Shown: in pieces, positions 43,831-55,445 of the stretch | Layout: each line of letters starts with the position of its first letter | Numbering within the stretch: position 1 is the stretch's first letter | From: Pollenia angustigena | Lineage: Eukaryota > Arthropoda > Insecta > Diptera > Polleniidae | Assembly: GCA_930367215.1 (NCBI GenBank) | Contig: OV884056.1 | Coordinates: 47,740,308-47,804,307 of the forward strand | Direction of reading: 5' to 3' | DNA length: 64,000 bases | Program-made: the position numbers and the translations under genes | Notes under the pieces: model-generated | Told to the model about the DNA's origin: nothing | Database searches by the model: none | The model's input: only the letters and a program-made list of their open reading frames with translations

Positions 43831-44622
43831 CACACAGAAAAAAATACCAATGTTAAAATAACATGGCGAAAATGTTGATTGAGAATCATGGTAAATTACT
43901 GCTAAAGTATGCCCTATATTTAAATTTATCATTATTTCATATTAATTTTAAATGAAAAATATTAAAATAACCTTAAATCACGTTTATTTAATATTTTTCA
44001 CTGTTAAAATAACATTGTTCAATATTGAATCCCTAAAAACCTGTTTTATATTAAAATCAAAAGTGTATCTTGATAATTTAAAATGCATACAAATTTAGGT
44101 ACGTACATTTTTTTATTTTCATGTTTAAAATATGTTATAAAAAGAAGACAATTCCCGTATTCTTTTAATTAAAATTATTTAGTTAAATAGTACATCAAGT
44201 TTTCAAAGTAGAATGATGACGAAAACCATAACGGGCTATTCTGCTGATGCTTCGGTTAACAAAGGATATACAAAATAAGTGAAACATGTGTTTACAGGGG
44301 TAAGTTGTGTGTTGTCTTCACACTGTTATATCACACTCCAACCAATTTGATTCTGCATGAAATTCACTTTATTTCAACTTGAAATAACTTTCATTCAGCG
44401 TGATTCGGATTGTTATTTCAATATAAATGACATTTTGCTCTAACTTTACTGCAATGTTAAATTTACATGTATTATAGTTATTTTAAAAGGAAAAAATGTT
44501 GTTCGCAAGTTATTGTAAAATCATGTTAAATTAACATGAAACAACAATGAAGCAAAATCACTACTGAAAAATGTAAGATCAACCTTGTTTTGAACGAATT
44601 TACATTGATTTTTTTCTGTGTG
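43831..44622. mobile_element. MITE of the CACAGAAAA/TA family, 792 bp
   Basis: Starts CACACAGAAAAAAATACC and ends TTTTTTTCTGTGTG, flanked by TA (43,829-43,830 and 44,623-44,624). The interior repeats TTAAAATAACAT and related words in both orientations. Non-coding. Confidence 0.75.
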
Positions 44623-44839
44623 TACACCATAGCATATGAAGACAAATTTTCCATCTCTGAGACTCATGCCCAATCACAGACCTGGCAAAACAAAATCAGC
44701 TTATACTGTTAATATTCATAGAAGAGTTCCTTGTGCCGAATATTATCTAAATATAAACATTTACATGAGGTTGGTTCGTTTTAAAGCGAGTTTAAAGGTG
44801 TTTATTTATATGGGGTTCTGATCAATAATTTTAAAAAAT

Positions 44840-45117
44840 ATTTTAACACTCAAAATAGCATGTTTGTTTTTTTTCAACCAAATCACGTTGCTATTGGAAA
44901 AGAGGAAAATATTATTGTTAATTTAAGAACCAAAAAATTATTAGTGGTAAACAAATTTTTGTCATATTTAACTATGACATGCTTAGAGGAAACCTTCTTG
45001 ATGGAGGACTTATTTTGCCGGTGACAATAATATGTTTAAATTTGCCATAAAATGTTAAAAAAATCTTGTTAAAAATTGTTTGATGGCGGTGACATTGAAA
45101 TTTTTTTTTTCTGCATG
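44840..45117. repeat. Decayed copy of the 45.4-kb element family
   Basis: It shares AGCATG..TTTCAACCA, GGAAAAGAGGAA, TAGAGG and GACAATAATATG with 46,190-46,360 and ends in TTTTTTTTTTCTGCATG, like the end of the 45,382-46,431 element. No complete left end. Confidence 0.5.
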
Positions 45118-45381
45118 AGGCCAATTTAGTCGGCTGAAAACTCTTATGTATCTTCCAAAGTAAGAATCTCATCCACAAACATGTATGGATGAATTATGGA
45201 AAAGGATGTAGTCAATCACCGTATTAAAAGACACCATTTCTTATAGTTCCGAGAAGTATAACAACCGATTATGAATTCCGGCTATCTTGATAGATTTAGA
45301 TCTCACTAATTAAAATGCCTGATCTTCGATTAGCAAAAACCATAAAAAAATTTCTTCCAAGAGGCAAAATTCTCTCTCATA

Positions 45382-46431
45382 CACCCAGAGAAAAAAACAT
45401 GTTTAAACATGGTAGCCTGCAGCAAAACAATTTTTAAAGAAATTTTTAAACACATTTGGGGGATTCACAAGGCGTCATAAAGTCATAAGTCTTAAAATAA
45501 TAACATGAAATAATACGACTCTTGTGAACAACCCCTCATAAATTAGTGTGCTATTTTGAATTTAAATCAGCTGATTTAAAACAAATATAAAAAAATAAAT
45601 ATTTACTTAACATCATAATATTTTTTAATTCTAATCCATGAATAAATAAATTAAATTAGATCTTACCTCGATTTCCATTTTTTAGACGCAAATCACAAAT
45701 TAATTTTATTTTGTCTGTTTACCAAACATCAGAGTCCTAAGCCGATATAATTTGACGCCGCAAGTGTTTTGTTGCAAAAATTGCTAGCCGCAGATTAAAT
45801 TCGGATATTAGCCGGATAAATCTATACCATCAACGGCGACGGCTACAAAAACTAAAGCGGTTCGGTTCAGCCGCTCAGCGCAGTTTTCTTTTGATTAATT
45901 ACGATGGCACAATAAACATAGCAAGCAAAGTTTTACTAATTTAAGACACTTTTTGTTTACAAAGCAACAACAATATTTTTAAACCATTGTAAAATGTTAG
46001 AACATTATGACAATATAAAATGATAGCACACCTTGTGAATACCCCAATTATGTTTAACTTAACCATATTATTGTCACCGACAACCATATTATTGTTAAAT
46101 TAGTCCTCCATCAAGAATCCGCAACCATATTAAGGTTGCCCCTGAACATGTTTTGGTTAATAAAAACTAAAATATGCTTAACGCTTATAACAGCATGGCT
46201 GGTTTTCAACCATAACATGTTACTCTTGGAAAAGAGGAATATACTACTTTCACATTTTACCATAACAAGTTTAGAGGCAACCAAAGTATGGCTTTGACTT
46301 CTCGATAGCTCAACAATAATATGGTTGTAGGGGACTGTAATATTGTTTAAATAAACATAATATGTTTAAAACTTTCTTTAAAATAGTTTTGTTGAAGGTG
46401 ACCATATTTTCACATGTCTTTTCTCTGCCTG
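45382..46431. mobile_element. CACAGAAAA/TA-like element with a nested element
   Basis: The left end CACCCAGAGAAAAAAACATG and the right end CATGTCTTTTCTCTGCCTG are inverted, with arms matching over about 75 bp (including TTTTAAAGAAA). TA flanks it (45,380-45,381 and 46,432-46,433). A separate element occupies 45,457-46,046. Interior words such as CCATATTATTGT and ATAATATGG recur in both orientations. Confidence 0.6.
45457..46046. mobile_element. Nested TIR element (TGGGGGATTCACAAGG ends)
   Basis: The left end TGGGGGATTCACAAGGCGTC and the right end CACCTTGTGAATACCCCA are inverted and flanked by ATT (45,454-45,456 and 46,047-46,049). A further inverted copy of the end motif (CTTGTGAACAACCCC) lies at about 45,522-45,536, so the first ~80 bp alone form a hairpin, as in the 13.2-kb MITE. 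Confidence 0.6.
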
Positions 46432-46665
46432 TAGTTCTATTAAAGGCCGTTATACACTATCCCACAAAGTCTTTAGTAATTTACGAAAATGAAACCCTGT
46501 CATGATAAGTTGTTATTGTTTTTTGAAAATGTTCAAAGAATAATTAGATCAGGGAAGCATTATTGAAAAATACTTAAGACTTTGTGGGATAGTGTATAAC
46601 GGCAGAGAAAAGACATGTGAAAATATGGTCACCTTCAACAAAACTATTTGAATCTAGAAGTCTAT
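46370..46665. repeat. Palindromic block around a small hairpin MITE
   Basis: The right end of the 45.4-kb element (AGTTTTGTTGAAGGTGACCA to TTCTCTGCC, 46,374-46,429) is present again in inverted form at 46,602-46,660. Between the two arms lies a ~158-bp sequence with 28-bp perfect inverted ends (GCCGTTATACACTATCCCAC at 46,446; complement ending at 46,603). A diverged copy of this inner sequence is at about 49,330-49,440. Confidence 0.7.
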
Positions 46666-48842
46666 TAAACAGTTTTCGAAAACCCTCTATTTGCTTTAAT
46701 TTTTCTTCTAAAAATTTAAAATTAGTTCCACTCTAGGCGAACATTAATGTTTAGACGGTCGTTGACCTAGCGGGGTGGAAGATCGGACCTTCGAAGCCTT
46801 GTTAGAAGTTGAAAAAGATGCCTTGCAATCGGATATGGATTATTTTTCAATTTAATAATATCTTTTGCTAGACTTTTGTCTTTTACCAGAGGAATCCCTT
46901 AGTCCCTATGGATGCTTTTATTTATATATACCACGACGCTCCTTTCGGTCATAGTGCTAAAAATGTTCGATTGGGCTGGAATTGGAAGCCGGTCCCCCAA
47001 ATTACATTCCATACGTCCATATTATTTTGAAAACGGTTTTATACAGTATATCTTTATAGTCCAGACTAAGATTAAATTTCTCACTAATTAACCAGTGAAA
47101 TCTGTAGACTATAGAAGCTGTTTAATTCAAGTATTTGATTATAAGTGATTTACCATAACGTTACGGCTAAGGTATTATGTTTATGTCACGTCTAATTGGA
47201 CCTTAAGGCCTCGCATGTAAATAAAATCTCATTTAGCTTATAATTAATTTAACACTTAAATCATTCACCTAAAGAAGATTAAGTAAAGTCTGCAACTGCA
47301 AACAATTTTTGCCGTCTCTACTTTCCAGAAAAAATTCTTTCGAAATAATTGCCATAAATTGATGTGGCCCAATAAAGAAACAATAAAACTAAAAGTGATT
47401 TAGGACGGTCCTTTAATAAACAGTCCTCAAACTGCGGGCTTTAAATGACTTTAATCAATTTTAACAACAAACGAAAAGTGTTTTAAAGAAATTTTTTGAT
47501 TTATAATGATGGCTTTTACTTTCATTATAACAATGAAAAGCATGTTAATTTTTTTTTTTGAAATTTTACTTAATCTTTAAATGTTTCTTCATGACTTTTT
47601 TCCAATAAAATTGATATCAAAATCATTAATACTCGTATGCATACAAAACACAGTAAAAGAGGAGGAAAAAGAAGATGGAAAAAACCGTCATATCAATTTG
47701 AATTGAAATAAATACATGTTTAAAAAAAAGACAGACCCGTACAAATGTTTTTTTTTATTTCGGTCAGCACTTTTACGTTGGCGAAATAATATGGTCATTT
47801 ATTGGAAATGTTTCTTCCTCTACCTCTTTCATTGGTCATTGACTGAAGGTCTTGTTTCTTTTTTCCGTTTTCTGAGGTTTTTTTCTGTTGTATACGATAA
47901 TTATAATGACCAAGTTGCAGATGATGGCTGCTGCCATATTTAATGTTTATCATTTAAATGGGTCTTCTTCTCTTCTCTAAAAAGGTTATACATGTTTGAC
48001 CCGCTTATTTTAGTGCTTCACCTTTTTTTTTTTTTTTTGTTTGCCAATAAAAGAAATATGCGATCCTTGTTTCAATATTTCTGTTGCGATCATTTATTTA
48101 TTGTGTTTTTGCCTCTCTCTAAATCGATAATGTTGACGTCATTTCATTCATATTTCTTGGTCGAAATGGAAACAAGGACAGACAGACGGGCGGTCAGTTT
48201 GCCCGACATACAACCAGATGCAAATGTTTATCTTTCAATACTTTTCTTTATGATTATGGCATAATAATGTTTATTCGTTAAGTATGTTTTCATTTATATG
48301 ATGAGGTTTCTCTGCTTTAAATTTGTTTATTTTTTTTCTTTCGCTGGAAAAGAATGTTTTCATTTTCATTTCAATTCAACTTCTTTATCTGAATGAAAGT
48401 AAAATGAATGCCATTTATATTTATTAGCTTTTTATGGGGGTTTTGTGGTCAGTAGTAAAGTTTGTGGGTGTTTTTAATTCAGTATGGTATTTGTAACATA
48501 GGAAATTAATAAAAGTAAGAAATAAGCTGAAATTTAAGGAAATTCCATTTGCAAAATTTTTAAAAACGTTTTAAAAAACATTTTAAAATTTTAACAAAGA
48601 CTTTGGGATAATCAACAATATGGCCTCATATATGTCTTATAATCAGTAAAAGATCGATTTTACTTGGCATATAGAACTTATTCATAGCCCATCTTGTGTT
48701 AGAAATATTTTGGGTTACCCGGGTTTTCGGCGTGTAAGCCAGTATTTCCTTACAGTTTTTTTTTTTTTTTTAATAGAATAAGATCTCTTTGATGCAATTT
48801 CATTGTAAAACCTAGTTTTATCCTTTTTTGGATTGTATATAT
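46666..48842. other. Non-coding spacer
   Basis: No gene recognised. Two consecutive plus-strand frames (47,716-47,943 and 47,992-48,264) are rich in Phe, Leu and Ser because of T-rich sequence. They contain no conserved motif and no clear splice context, so I leave them out. Confidence 0.45.
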
Positions 48843-48843
48843 A

Positions 48844-49249
48844 TTAGGTTGGGGAGATTTGAACATCTTAATGGGCGCTTCGCGTTTCTGATTCTTGGGA
48901 TTGTACTGAGCAAAAAAGTCCACTAGACCATACGTCTACGGTGAAAATCGAGCTCCAAGATATTGACACTGCAGTTTTTTCTCACACTTTTGTCACGTTT
49001 TTTGGATATTTTGGCCTATAAGAGCCAAACCATTGAGATTTTCGATCCAATACTAAGACAAAAATTGTAGCCAAGACAATAGTTAAGAACTCTCTCGTAC
49101 ATCGCCAAAGCATTTGAACGCTCCTTCAGGGAGTTTTGGCCTTGTGGCGTATGGTCTAGTGGACTTTTTTGCTCAGTACAATCCCAAGAATCAGAAACTC
49201 GAAGCGCTCATTAAGATTTTTTCTTTCCATACTAATCGCCCCACCCTAA
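48844..49249. mobile_element. Mariner-type MITE with ~100-bp inverted ends
   Basis: The left end TTAGGTTGGGGAGATTTGAA and the right end inverted to TTAGGGTGGGGCGATT are flanked by TA (48,842-48,843 and 49,250-49,251). The arms match over about 100 bp (ATTCTTGGGATTGTACTGAG; AAAAAAGTCCACTAGACCAT). The TTAGGTTGG start is typical of mariner termini. The frames at 49,114-49,350 and 49,191-49,382 are inside and not genes. Confidence 0.85.
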
Positions 49250-49329
49250 TATATATATTTGTTCGTTTTACACCTGCAAAGAGCGTAGGGCCACATTTGG
49301 ATTGCAGTGTTTTTGTAATAAAAAAACAT

Positions 49330-49440
49330 AACATAACCCTATCAATATAAGTTGCTATTGTTTTTTGAAAATTTTCAAACAATAATTAGATCAGAGATGG
49401 ATTTTCTTCAAAATACGTAAGACTTGTGTGATCGTACAAA
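49330..49440. repeat. Diverged partial copy of the 46.45-kb hairpin MITE
   Basis: It shares TTGTTTTTTGAAAATTTTCA, AATAATTAGATCAG and GTAAGACTTGTGTGATCGTA with 46,510-46,600, with substitutions throughout. The left arm is missing. Confidence 0.6.
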
Positions 49441-51480
49441 CTACATTGGACGTAAAGAATTGGAAAATTTGGAATGACAGCTGTGGAATCATGCTGGATA
49501 CCTGCCTCAGGGCCCACTCTATGGTGGATCTGAACCACTGGGTGACATACAATGCGTATAAAAACCCCACCCGCGTGTGATCACGGCCAACACACCCACC
49601 CCCTTGTTTAGGACATAGAGCTATCTGTTTTTGGGAAAATTCTAGCAGAATATGTTGAGTAGAAGAGCACCTAGGCCTTATCTTCCCTCAGACCAAACTC
49701 TCCCACAAGTACTGAAAAGTAGTGAAGTCCCTTGGTGGGGTTTTGAGGATGTTTAGTTAGACTTTGTTTAGTAAACCATAATCACTACATGATTCCCGAT
49801 AGAATCTTCTAAATGGAAAATCAAAACAACCACAAATAAAAATCATCCTGGAAGACATAAAATATTTCCATCAGGAAGAATACTAAAGGAGGCCTCAACC
49901 AATTGTCTATCCGGTGCCGTGCCAGCGGTGCTACTGACTCCTGTGGTAGCAGATAGGATCTTTAGTCAGCCGCGAACCCATGATATCGTAAAAATCTCCT
50001 GTGATCTGTTAATTTTGGAGTTTCGCCAAATCCCAGGTATCCTTATGCTCCGGAAGATGTAACAAAAAACATTAAAATATTCTTAAGATAATCCGTACAA
50101 CCCCGAGGGGATTCGAAATGACAGACGATCAAAGTGAAATTGACATGTACTTTCATATAAAAGAAACCAGTTTTTTACAATTTTGTTGCTCAAGGGCATG
50201 AACCGGACCTAAAATGCCCATTACTTAATTTTAGAAATATGTAATAGATTATTTATATAGAAATTTCTATTAAATCTTTCCCTCTGATTTCAAATCTCCT
50301 TTAGTTTTAAATTTGCCCCTAAAAACACTCAAATTAAACTAAAGAAAAATTAAAAAAATCACTGCTGCAGCAGGTCTAAATGTAAGAAAGATGTGTAGCG
50401 TATTACCGAGGTTGCCTTTCGTGGAGGTATAATTTTACGGTGCTCCTTATATCGTGTAATAATAAAGCAACTCCTAGGGATCTTGTGTATAGAAACCCAC
50501 ACATTGGCGGAAATTTTATTCAAAAATGTTTGAACCATGCACTGTAAAATTGATTAGGTGCTGGAGCTATTAAACCTTAACCGGAAGTTAGTACTCAGAA
50601 AGATCCTTCAGTAGCCCGGATTCGATTGTAGACAAGCAAAAACCCGCTTTAATCTTGGCATCTTAAAAATCTTTTTCACAAGATCTGAGTATTAAGAATT
50701 GCCTCAATGAAATCCTCAGGTTCCTCCCTCGCCCACACCCAGTTCAGGACTAATAAAATCTATTGTCCAGAGTTTGCCAATACTATAAGTAAGAGATGCT
50801 TCTCCTGGTCATTAAAAGTAAAAAAATCTTGTTCTTTTTATTTAAAAGAGGCCACAATTTCCTTGTTGTCCTTTAATTATTGCTTGCAGTTCGTCGATTG
50901 TGAATAATATCGATAGACTCAAGTATAGTACGAGCTTCCAATGAAATATTATCCAATATGGCCTTTTGTCTCAGGGTCTTCACATTTCATTTATCATCCA
51001 TCTTTTTGAGTAATAAGCGACAGTCAATTGCTAATTTAGTTGTCAAAACAATGCGGAGCTGGTATTATTGGAGAAATGTGCAACAGGTATGAAAATTAAT
51101 ATTTTCTTATTCAATTTACAGTTTTTCTTAACCCTTCTTTATCTAGAAAATGGCTTAACGTGAAAGTCTCCACGATATTTTGGGATTAGAATACAACTTT
51201 ATGTAAATTAAAGAAATCTGTTTAAAAAGTTGAAGCTTTTTATTGTCTGGAATAACGTTACTCCACGTATAGTTGATTTTGAACCAAATATTGTTTATCT
51301 CGACCAAATTATGGTAAATTTCGACCACAATTTTAATAATTTCGGCCAAATTTTAATTAATTTTAAATATACTATGATCATATTTTACCTTAATATTACC
51401 ATCACCATCATGGATAACGATCTTGAAGTGAGGTGGTGGCTTAAGTCTAGGCTGTGGTTCGTGTCATGATCATTGGCAAA
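49441..51480. other. Unidentified, slightly GC-richer stretch
   Basis: No frame with recognisable motifs. Words such as CAACCAATTGTCTATCCGG near 49,900 loosely resemble CAACCAGTGCCTATCGGTC near 51,570, so both may be decayed parts of one element. A 21-bp tandem repeat lies at 51,281-51,364. Confidence 0.35.
51281..51364. repeat. 21-bp tandem repeat, four units
   Basis: Units begin GAACCAAATATTG, GACCAAATTATGG, GACCACAATTTTA and GGCCAAATTTTAA and each is exactly 21 bp long. The array lies inside an open frame (51,230-51,469 plus), giving a seven-residue periodicity, but there is no evidence that the frame is a gene. Confidence 0.7.
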
Positions 51481-52010
51481 TCAAGCATCTCGTGATGCCA
51501 GAAGTGAAGGCAGTGAGCTTAAAACCCTTGGCAACGATAGGTTATTCATCCCCTAAATCAAAGGGTCCATCAACCAGTGCCTATCGGTCTGGCTTGTAGC
51601 TTGGGGTTACCGACTGTATTAGCACGGATCTTTGCTGATACCTGATCACCTCAGCAAATAGATCGGACCCTTACCACGTTAATGGGGGGCGGGGGGCTTT
51701 AACGTAGAGAACCATTCAATTTTCCTACACTCGTAGGACAAAAAAAAATGAAAACAAAATTTCTAAAAACAATACACTCAACAAATACATGACTAAAATC
51801 AGCAAAGGACTTAAGGACAACGATTAACACTGACAAGGATGGGAAGATCAATAGTCGCAGGCTGTAACAGTCCCGGCGATCACGGAAAGTCAACCCGGTA
51901 CGCCCAGGCTCACCGAAAGGGGTAAGGCGACCTAGCCTTCGGAATAACGAGAATTTTAAATAATGGAATTTCGCAGAAAATCTACGGACGGAGAAATGTT
52001 GTAACTGCAA
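51481..52010. other. GC-shifted segment, unidentified
   Basis: Between about 51,480 and 51,960 GC content rises noticeably (a G-run at 51,684-51,697; CGGCGATCACGGAAAG; CAACCCGGTACGCCCAGGCT). The minus-strand frame 51,699-52,010 (103 codons) is Arg/Phe/Ser-rich without known motifs. It could be the leader of an old retroelement. I cannot support a function. Confidence 0.35.
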
Positions 52011-54141
52011 TGTCCTTAAGTATTTTCTCTAAACTTCAAAGCAAACTGGCGCTTTTATTGCCATATCTTTACCTGCCAGCTCCAAAAGCGGTAAGTTTTG
52101 GTTAATATCAACATTATCTCACAGTGTGTGTTGTGACAATTAATCAAAAAATTCTCTTAATTTCTTGAAGGGTTTCTTAGTCCCGGTTTTAAGTATCGAC
52201 CTATAGAAGAATTAAAAAGTGTCGTTGATTTCCACTTATTCAGGATTCAATTAAGAGGATTATTTCAGTAAATATCATGTTTTCAAAATATTCTCTTTAT
52301 ACAAATTTTGTGTAGAGAATTCCATAAGTCACCTTCAACTTCACTTATAGCCAGTCGTTGCTTATGCAAAATTAATCTTTTTTCTGTGTCTGTTTCCTAT
52401 AAAATGCAAGAAAAAACATAAGAATCATATTGAAACGATAAATATTATTAATTGCGATTGATGACTTTTTCTGTTCATTTTGTTTTTGTTGTGGCCTTTG
52501 CAGTAGTACGATTTTTTTTTAAATTTTTGGCTAAATTTACGTTTTCTTGTTGCTTATGTTTATGGATTTTTTTTGGCAAAATTTTCTGGCTGATTAAACT
52601 TGTCTGACCAACATTTATTAGTCGGGTTGTCGGTTAAAATATTTTATTTTACTTTTTTTCATTTATTTTAGTTTTATCTATAGGGAAGTGTTGCCACCTG
52701 GTGTGTCATTGATTTGAATTTGCAATTATTTTTGTAATTGTTTTCATTATTTGTTCACTTTTCTTAAAAAAAAAAAAATTTATATACATAAGTAAATATA
52801 ATATTCATATTTCATTATAATTATCATATTAATTAGAAATTTATTAACTTTTTTTGTCTACTTTGTTGCCAGCAATAATTCAACAGCTGAAACAACTCTT
52901 CAATTGTTGGTGGGTTGGATGGGTTTTTATGCTGTTATTGTTTTTATAAAATTTTAATTAAATATTTATTTTAAAATCAGCCAGCGTCTTTATTTTAATT
53001 TTCTTACCGATATTTTTGGTGACTTTTAACTTTCATTATTTAAAACATTAATTTAGATGAGTGAAAAAAGTCTGTTACCTCATGCGTGTATTGGGAGTTG
53101 TTAGTGTCAGCTTTTAGGAATGAAGTTTGCTTAAAGGAATTGGGTGGCAGTGATTTAAGTTGGTAACGATGTTAAAATGAAGGCTAGAGATAACCAAATA
53201 AATATACAAAAATATTGGTTCAGATATTTAACCAGTTGGATGATTTTCAACGATCAGATGGACTGACTAATATGCTGTTGAATTCTTTGGTACACGAGCC
53301 AAATTGTAGATGAACCTAAAAAAACACAGACCACTAGAAACCTGATCTCACTAGTATTTTCCTGCTTTAAAGCTGAGGAAATAACTAAAATATCAGGTTA
53401 TAAGATTTTTTTTAAAGCTCCCCTGCGGGAAATTTGTCCCGTGACCAGTGAACAAAGTTTTATAATAAAAAGTTACGACTTGTGATAGGTGAAAACAGAA
53501 CAAATCACTTAACTGGTGATAATGTGTTTAAAGAGTTGTTACTCCAGAAGGTAATTGATAAACAACTAGTAATGTAACTGGATTTTGTGTTGTGTGTACT
53601 AGGTTATTTTACTTTATATGAAGGGGGTCTATCGTATTAACATGGTTCGCTCGGGACAATGTCTGCGACAAGCAATATTTTTCACCAAAAATTTAGTGTG
53701 TCCATTTAGGTAATTTCAGTGACCTGTTATAAAGTGTCAAAAGGTGCCAATTAGCCCCCTCCTAGGATATCGCCATGTTAAAGTGACAAATCTCCTTCTT
53801 TTAAAGTGTCTGAACTAGAACCGGTTAGAACTGTCACGTGACAGTTTGGTATTAGGTACATTTCCCTTAGGGCAGTAGTACAACACAATCTTGAAAATAA
53901 AACGATATCGTAGAAATCAGCGATAAAATGGCTGTAAATCTGTGAGTTACCTGAGCCAGGGATGGAAAATAGCTTTTTTAAATTTTTACCAACTTTCGAA
54001 ACAACATTTACTTTTATACCCGAACATGTATTTTTTGTTTAGGTTTAATGTTATAAAAATTAGAAGGTCTGCAGATTGCTGAAATAGTAGAAATTTCATA
54101 AAACAAAACTTACCGCCAATTTCACGATGCCGAAATAACGT
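52011..54141. other. Non-coding spacer
   Basis: No gene or intact element ends recognised. The sequence is AT-rich with simple A/T runs. The frame at 53,986-54,216 (minus) overlaps the next repeat and has no motif. Confidence 0.4.
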
Positions 54142-54317
54142 TTTGTTTCGCACAATTACACAGCGTTGCCATTTTGGTGCCTTTCGGGTATTTTTGGTGC
54201 CTTTTTGCTTATGCAATACCCGAAATTTTGTTAAACACCCGTTTTTGAAAAGCGGGTATTTATAGTGCTTTTAACAATTTCTCACAGTGCTTTTAAGTGC
54301 TCTTGAAGTAATCTACA
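54142..54317. repeat. Possible end of another hAT-like element
   Basis: It starts at CAGCGTTGCCATTTTGGTGCC and contains several GTGCCTTT/AGTGCTTTT and GGTATT motifs with inverted AATACCCG. This resembles hAT subterminal structure, and the CAGCGTTGCCA start is related to the CAGCGATGCCA terminus 176 bp further on. A partner end was not found. Confidence 0.4.
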
Positions 54318-54499
54318 CAGCGATGCCAACTAAGTGCTTTTGGCACTATTTATGGTGCTTTTTGATGACTCAAAACGCCCAATTTTTATCCTAAGTGCCA
54401 AACTAAGAAACAGCACTAACTTGGTGCTTTTTCAATTTTTTGTTAGTGCCTTTAGTGCTTTTTACAATTTTTATTGTTTTTCTAAAATTTTTTAAAACT

Positions 54500-54798
54500 T
54501 CGATTATATACTCACATGACCGCTTCAATTGACGCATTGGAAGACAACATTGAAACATTTATTCATGAGATACCGGCCGAAATGTTGGAAAGAGTATGCC
54601 AAAATTGGACTAAGCGGATGTACCATTTAAGGCGCAGTCACGGTCAACATTTGCATGAAATAATCTTCAAACTATAAATTATATGGACCGTGCTATCGAT
54701 TCAAATAAAGATTTCATGCATTTTTCTGAATTTTATGTGTTATTTTTTTTAAACTTTCCTATAGCTCTTAAAAAATCACCCATTATATAGGATGATTT
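54500..54798 (+). pseudogene. Mariner transposase C-terminal fragment with 3' end
   Basis: The plus strand encodes ALEDNIETFIHEIPAEMLER, then CQNWTKRMYHLRR and HGQHLHEIIFKL before a stop near 54,678. This is the C-terminus of a mariner-family transposase. Beyond it, AGCTCTTAAAAAATCACCCA and TTATA look like the terminal inverted repeat. The rest of the transposon is missing. Confidence 0.7.
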
Positions 54799-54839
54799 AG
54801 ATGCACTTTGCTATTTGGGGTACAATTTTGAGAAGATTA

Positions 54840-55440
54840 TAAGATTTAAAATGATAAAAGAAAGTTGTATTCGTTTTACCAATAATTTTATTTACGAAGT
54901 AAGAGCCAGGAAATTTTACAAAACGTTGCACTATTAAGGGTTGAAAACATATTAAGTAATCGTTGTAAAAACGATGTATTTGTTTTAGGTAAACTTTTTT
55001 TTAAAGATTTTGACACTGTTTCAAAAATAGAAAATTGCTTGGAAAATATTAGGAATTGTTGATGGAAAAATAAACAACGAACATATCTTTTTTGGATAGA
55101 AGTCAACTATGTTAATTGTCCAATTCTGTATTAAGGATTTTAAGTTTTCCATACTCTAACGCGGGCGTTGAAAGAACATTTAGTTCGATGAACTACAGTA
55201 AATCCAAAATCGGAAACTGATTATCCTTAAACTCTGTTAATTCAATTCTTCACGTTATATGTGGACTTCGCTGTAATGGTTACACTCAACCATCTTATGT
55301 CTGTAGAGATCTTTCTTCCAAGGAATCATAGAAAAAATCAAAATAAATATTACTTTAAAACTGTTTTATGGCCCAATTCAAACTCAGCTGATGATGATCC
55401 AAATGATTTGGATGATCTTATTTTTTTGAAGATAATAATA
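54840..55440 (+). pseudogene. hAT transposase C-terminal remnant
   Basis: Around 55,155-55,300 the plus strand encodes NAGVERTFSSMNYSKSKIGN and LSLNSVNSILHVICGLR, the hAT dimerisation domain. Upstream, LLRVENILSNRCKNDVFVLG fits the region before that domain. Stops and frame changes occur, for example within the dimerisation segment. The frame at 55,261-55,473 corresponds to the frame seen in copy 2 (MSVEIFLP; NQNKYYFK). Confidence 0.7.
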
Positions 55441-55445
55441 TATTA

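Noticed and set aside
47716..48264. Two successive plus-strand frames resembling a membrane protein
   Set aside because: The hydrophobic Phe/Leu content follows from T-rich DNA. There is no conserved motif, no start context, and no continuation by plausible splicing.
51087..51115. Intron-like GGTATG...TTTACAG
   Set aside because: The enclosed length is too short and neither side has a coding frame with motifs; a chance match in AT-rich DNA.
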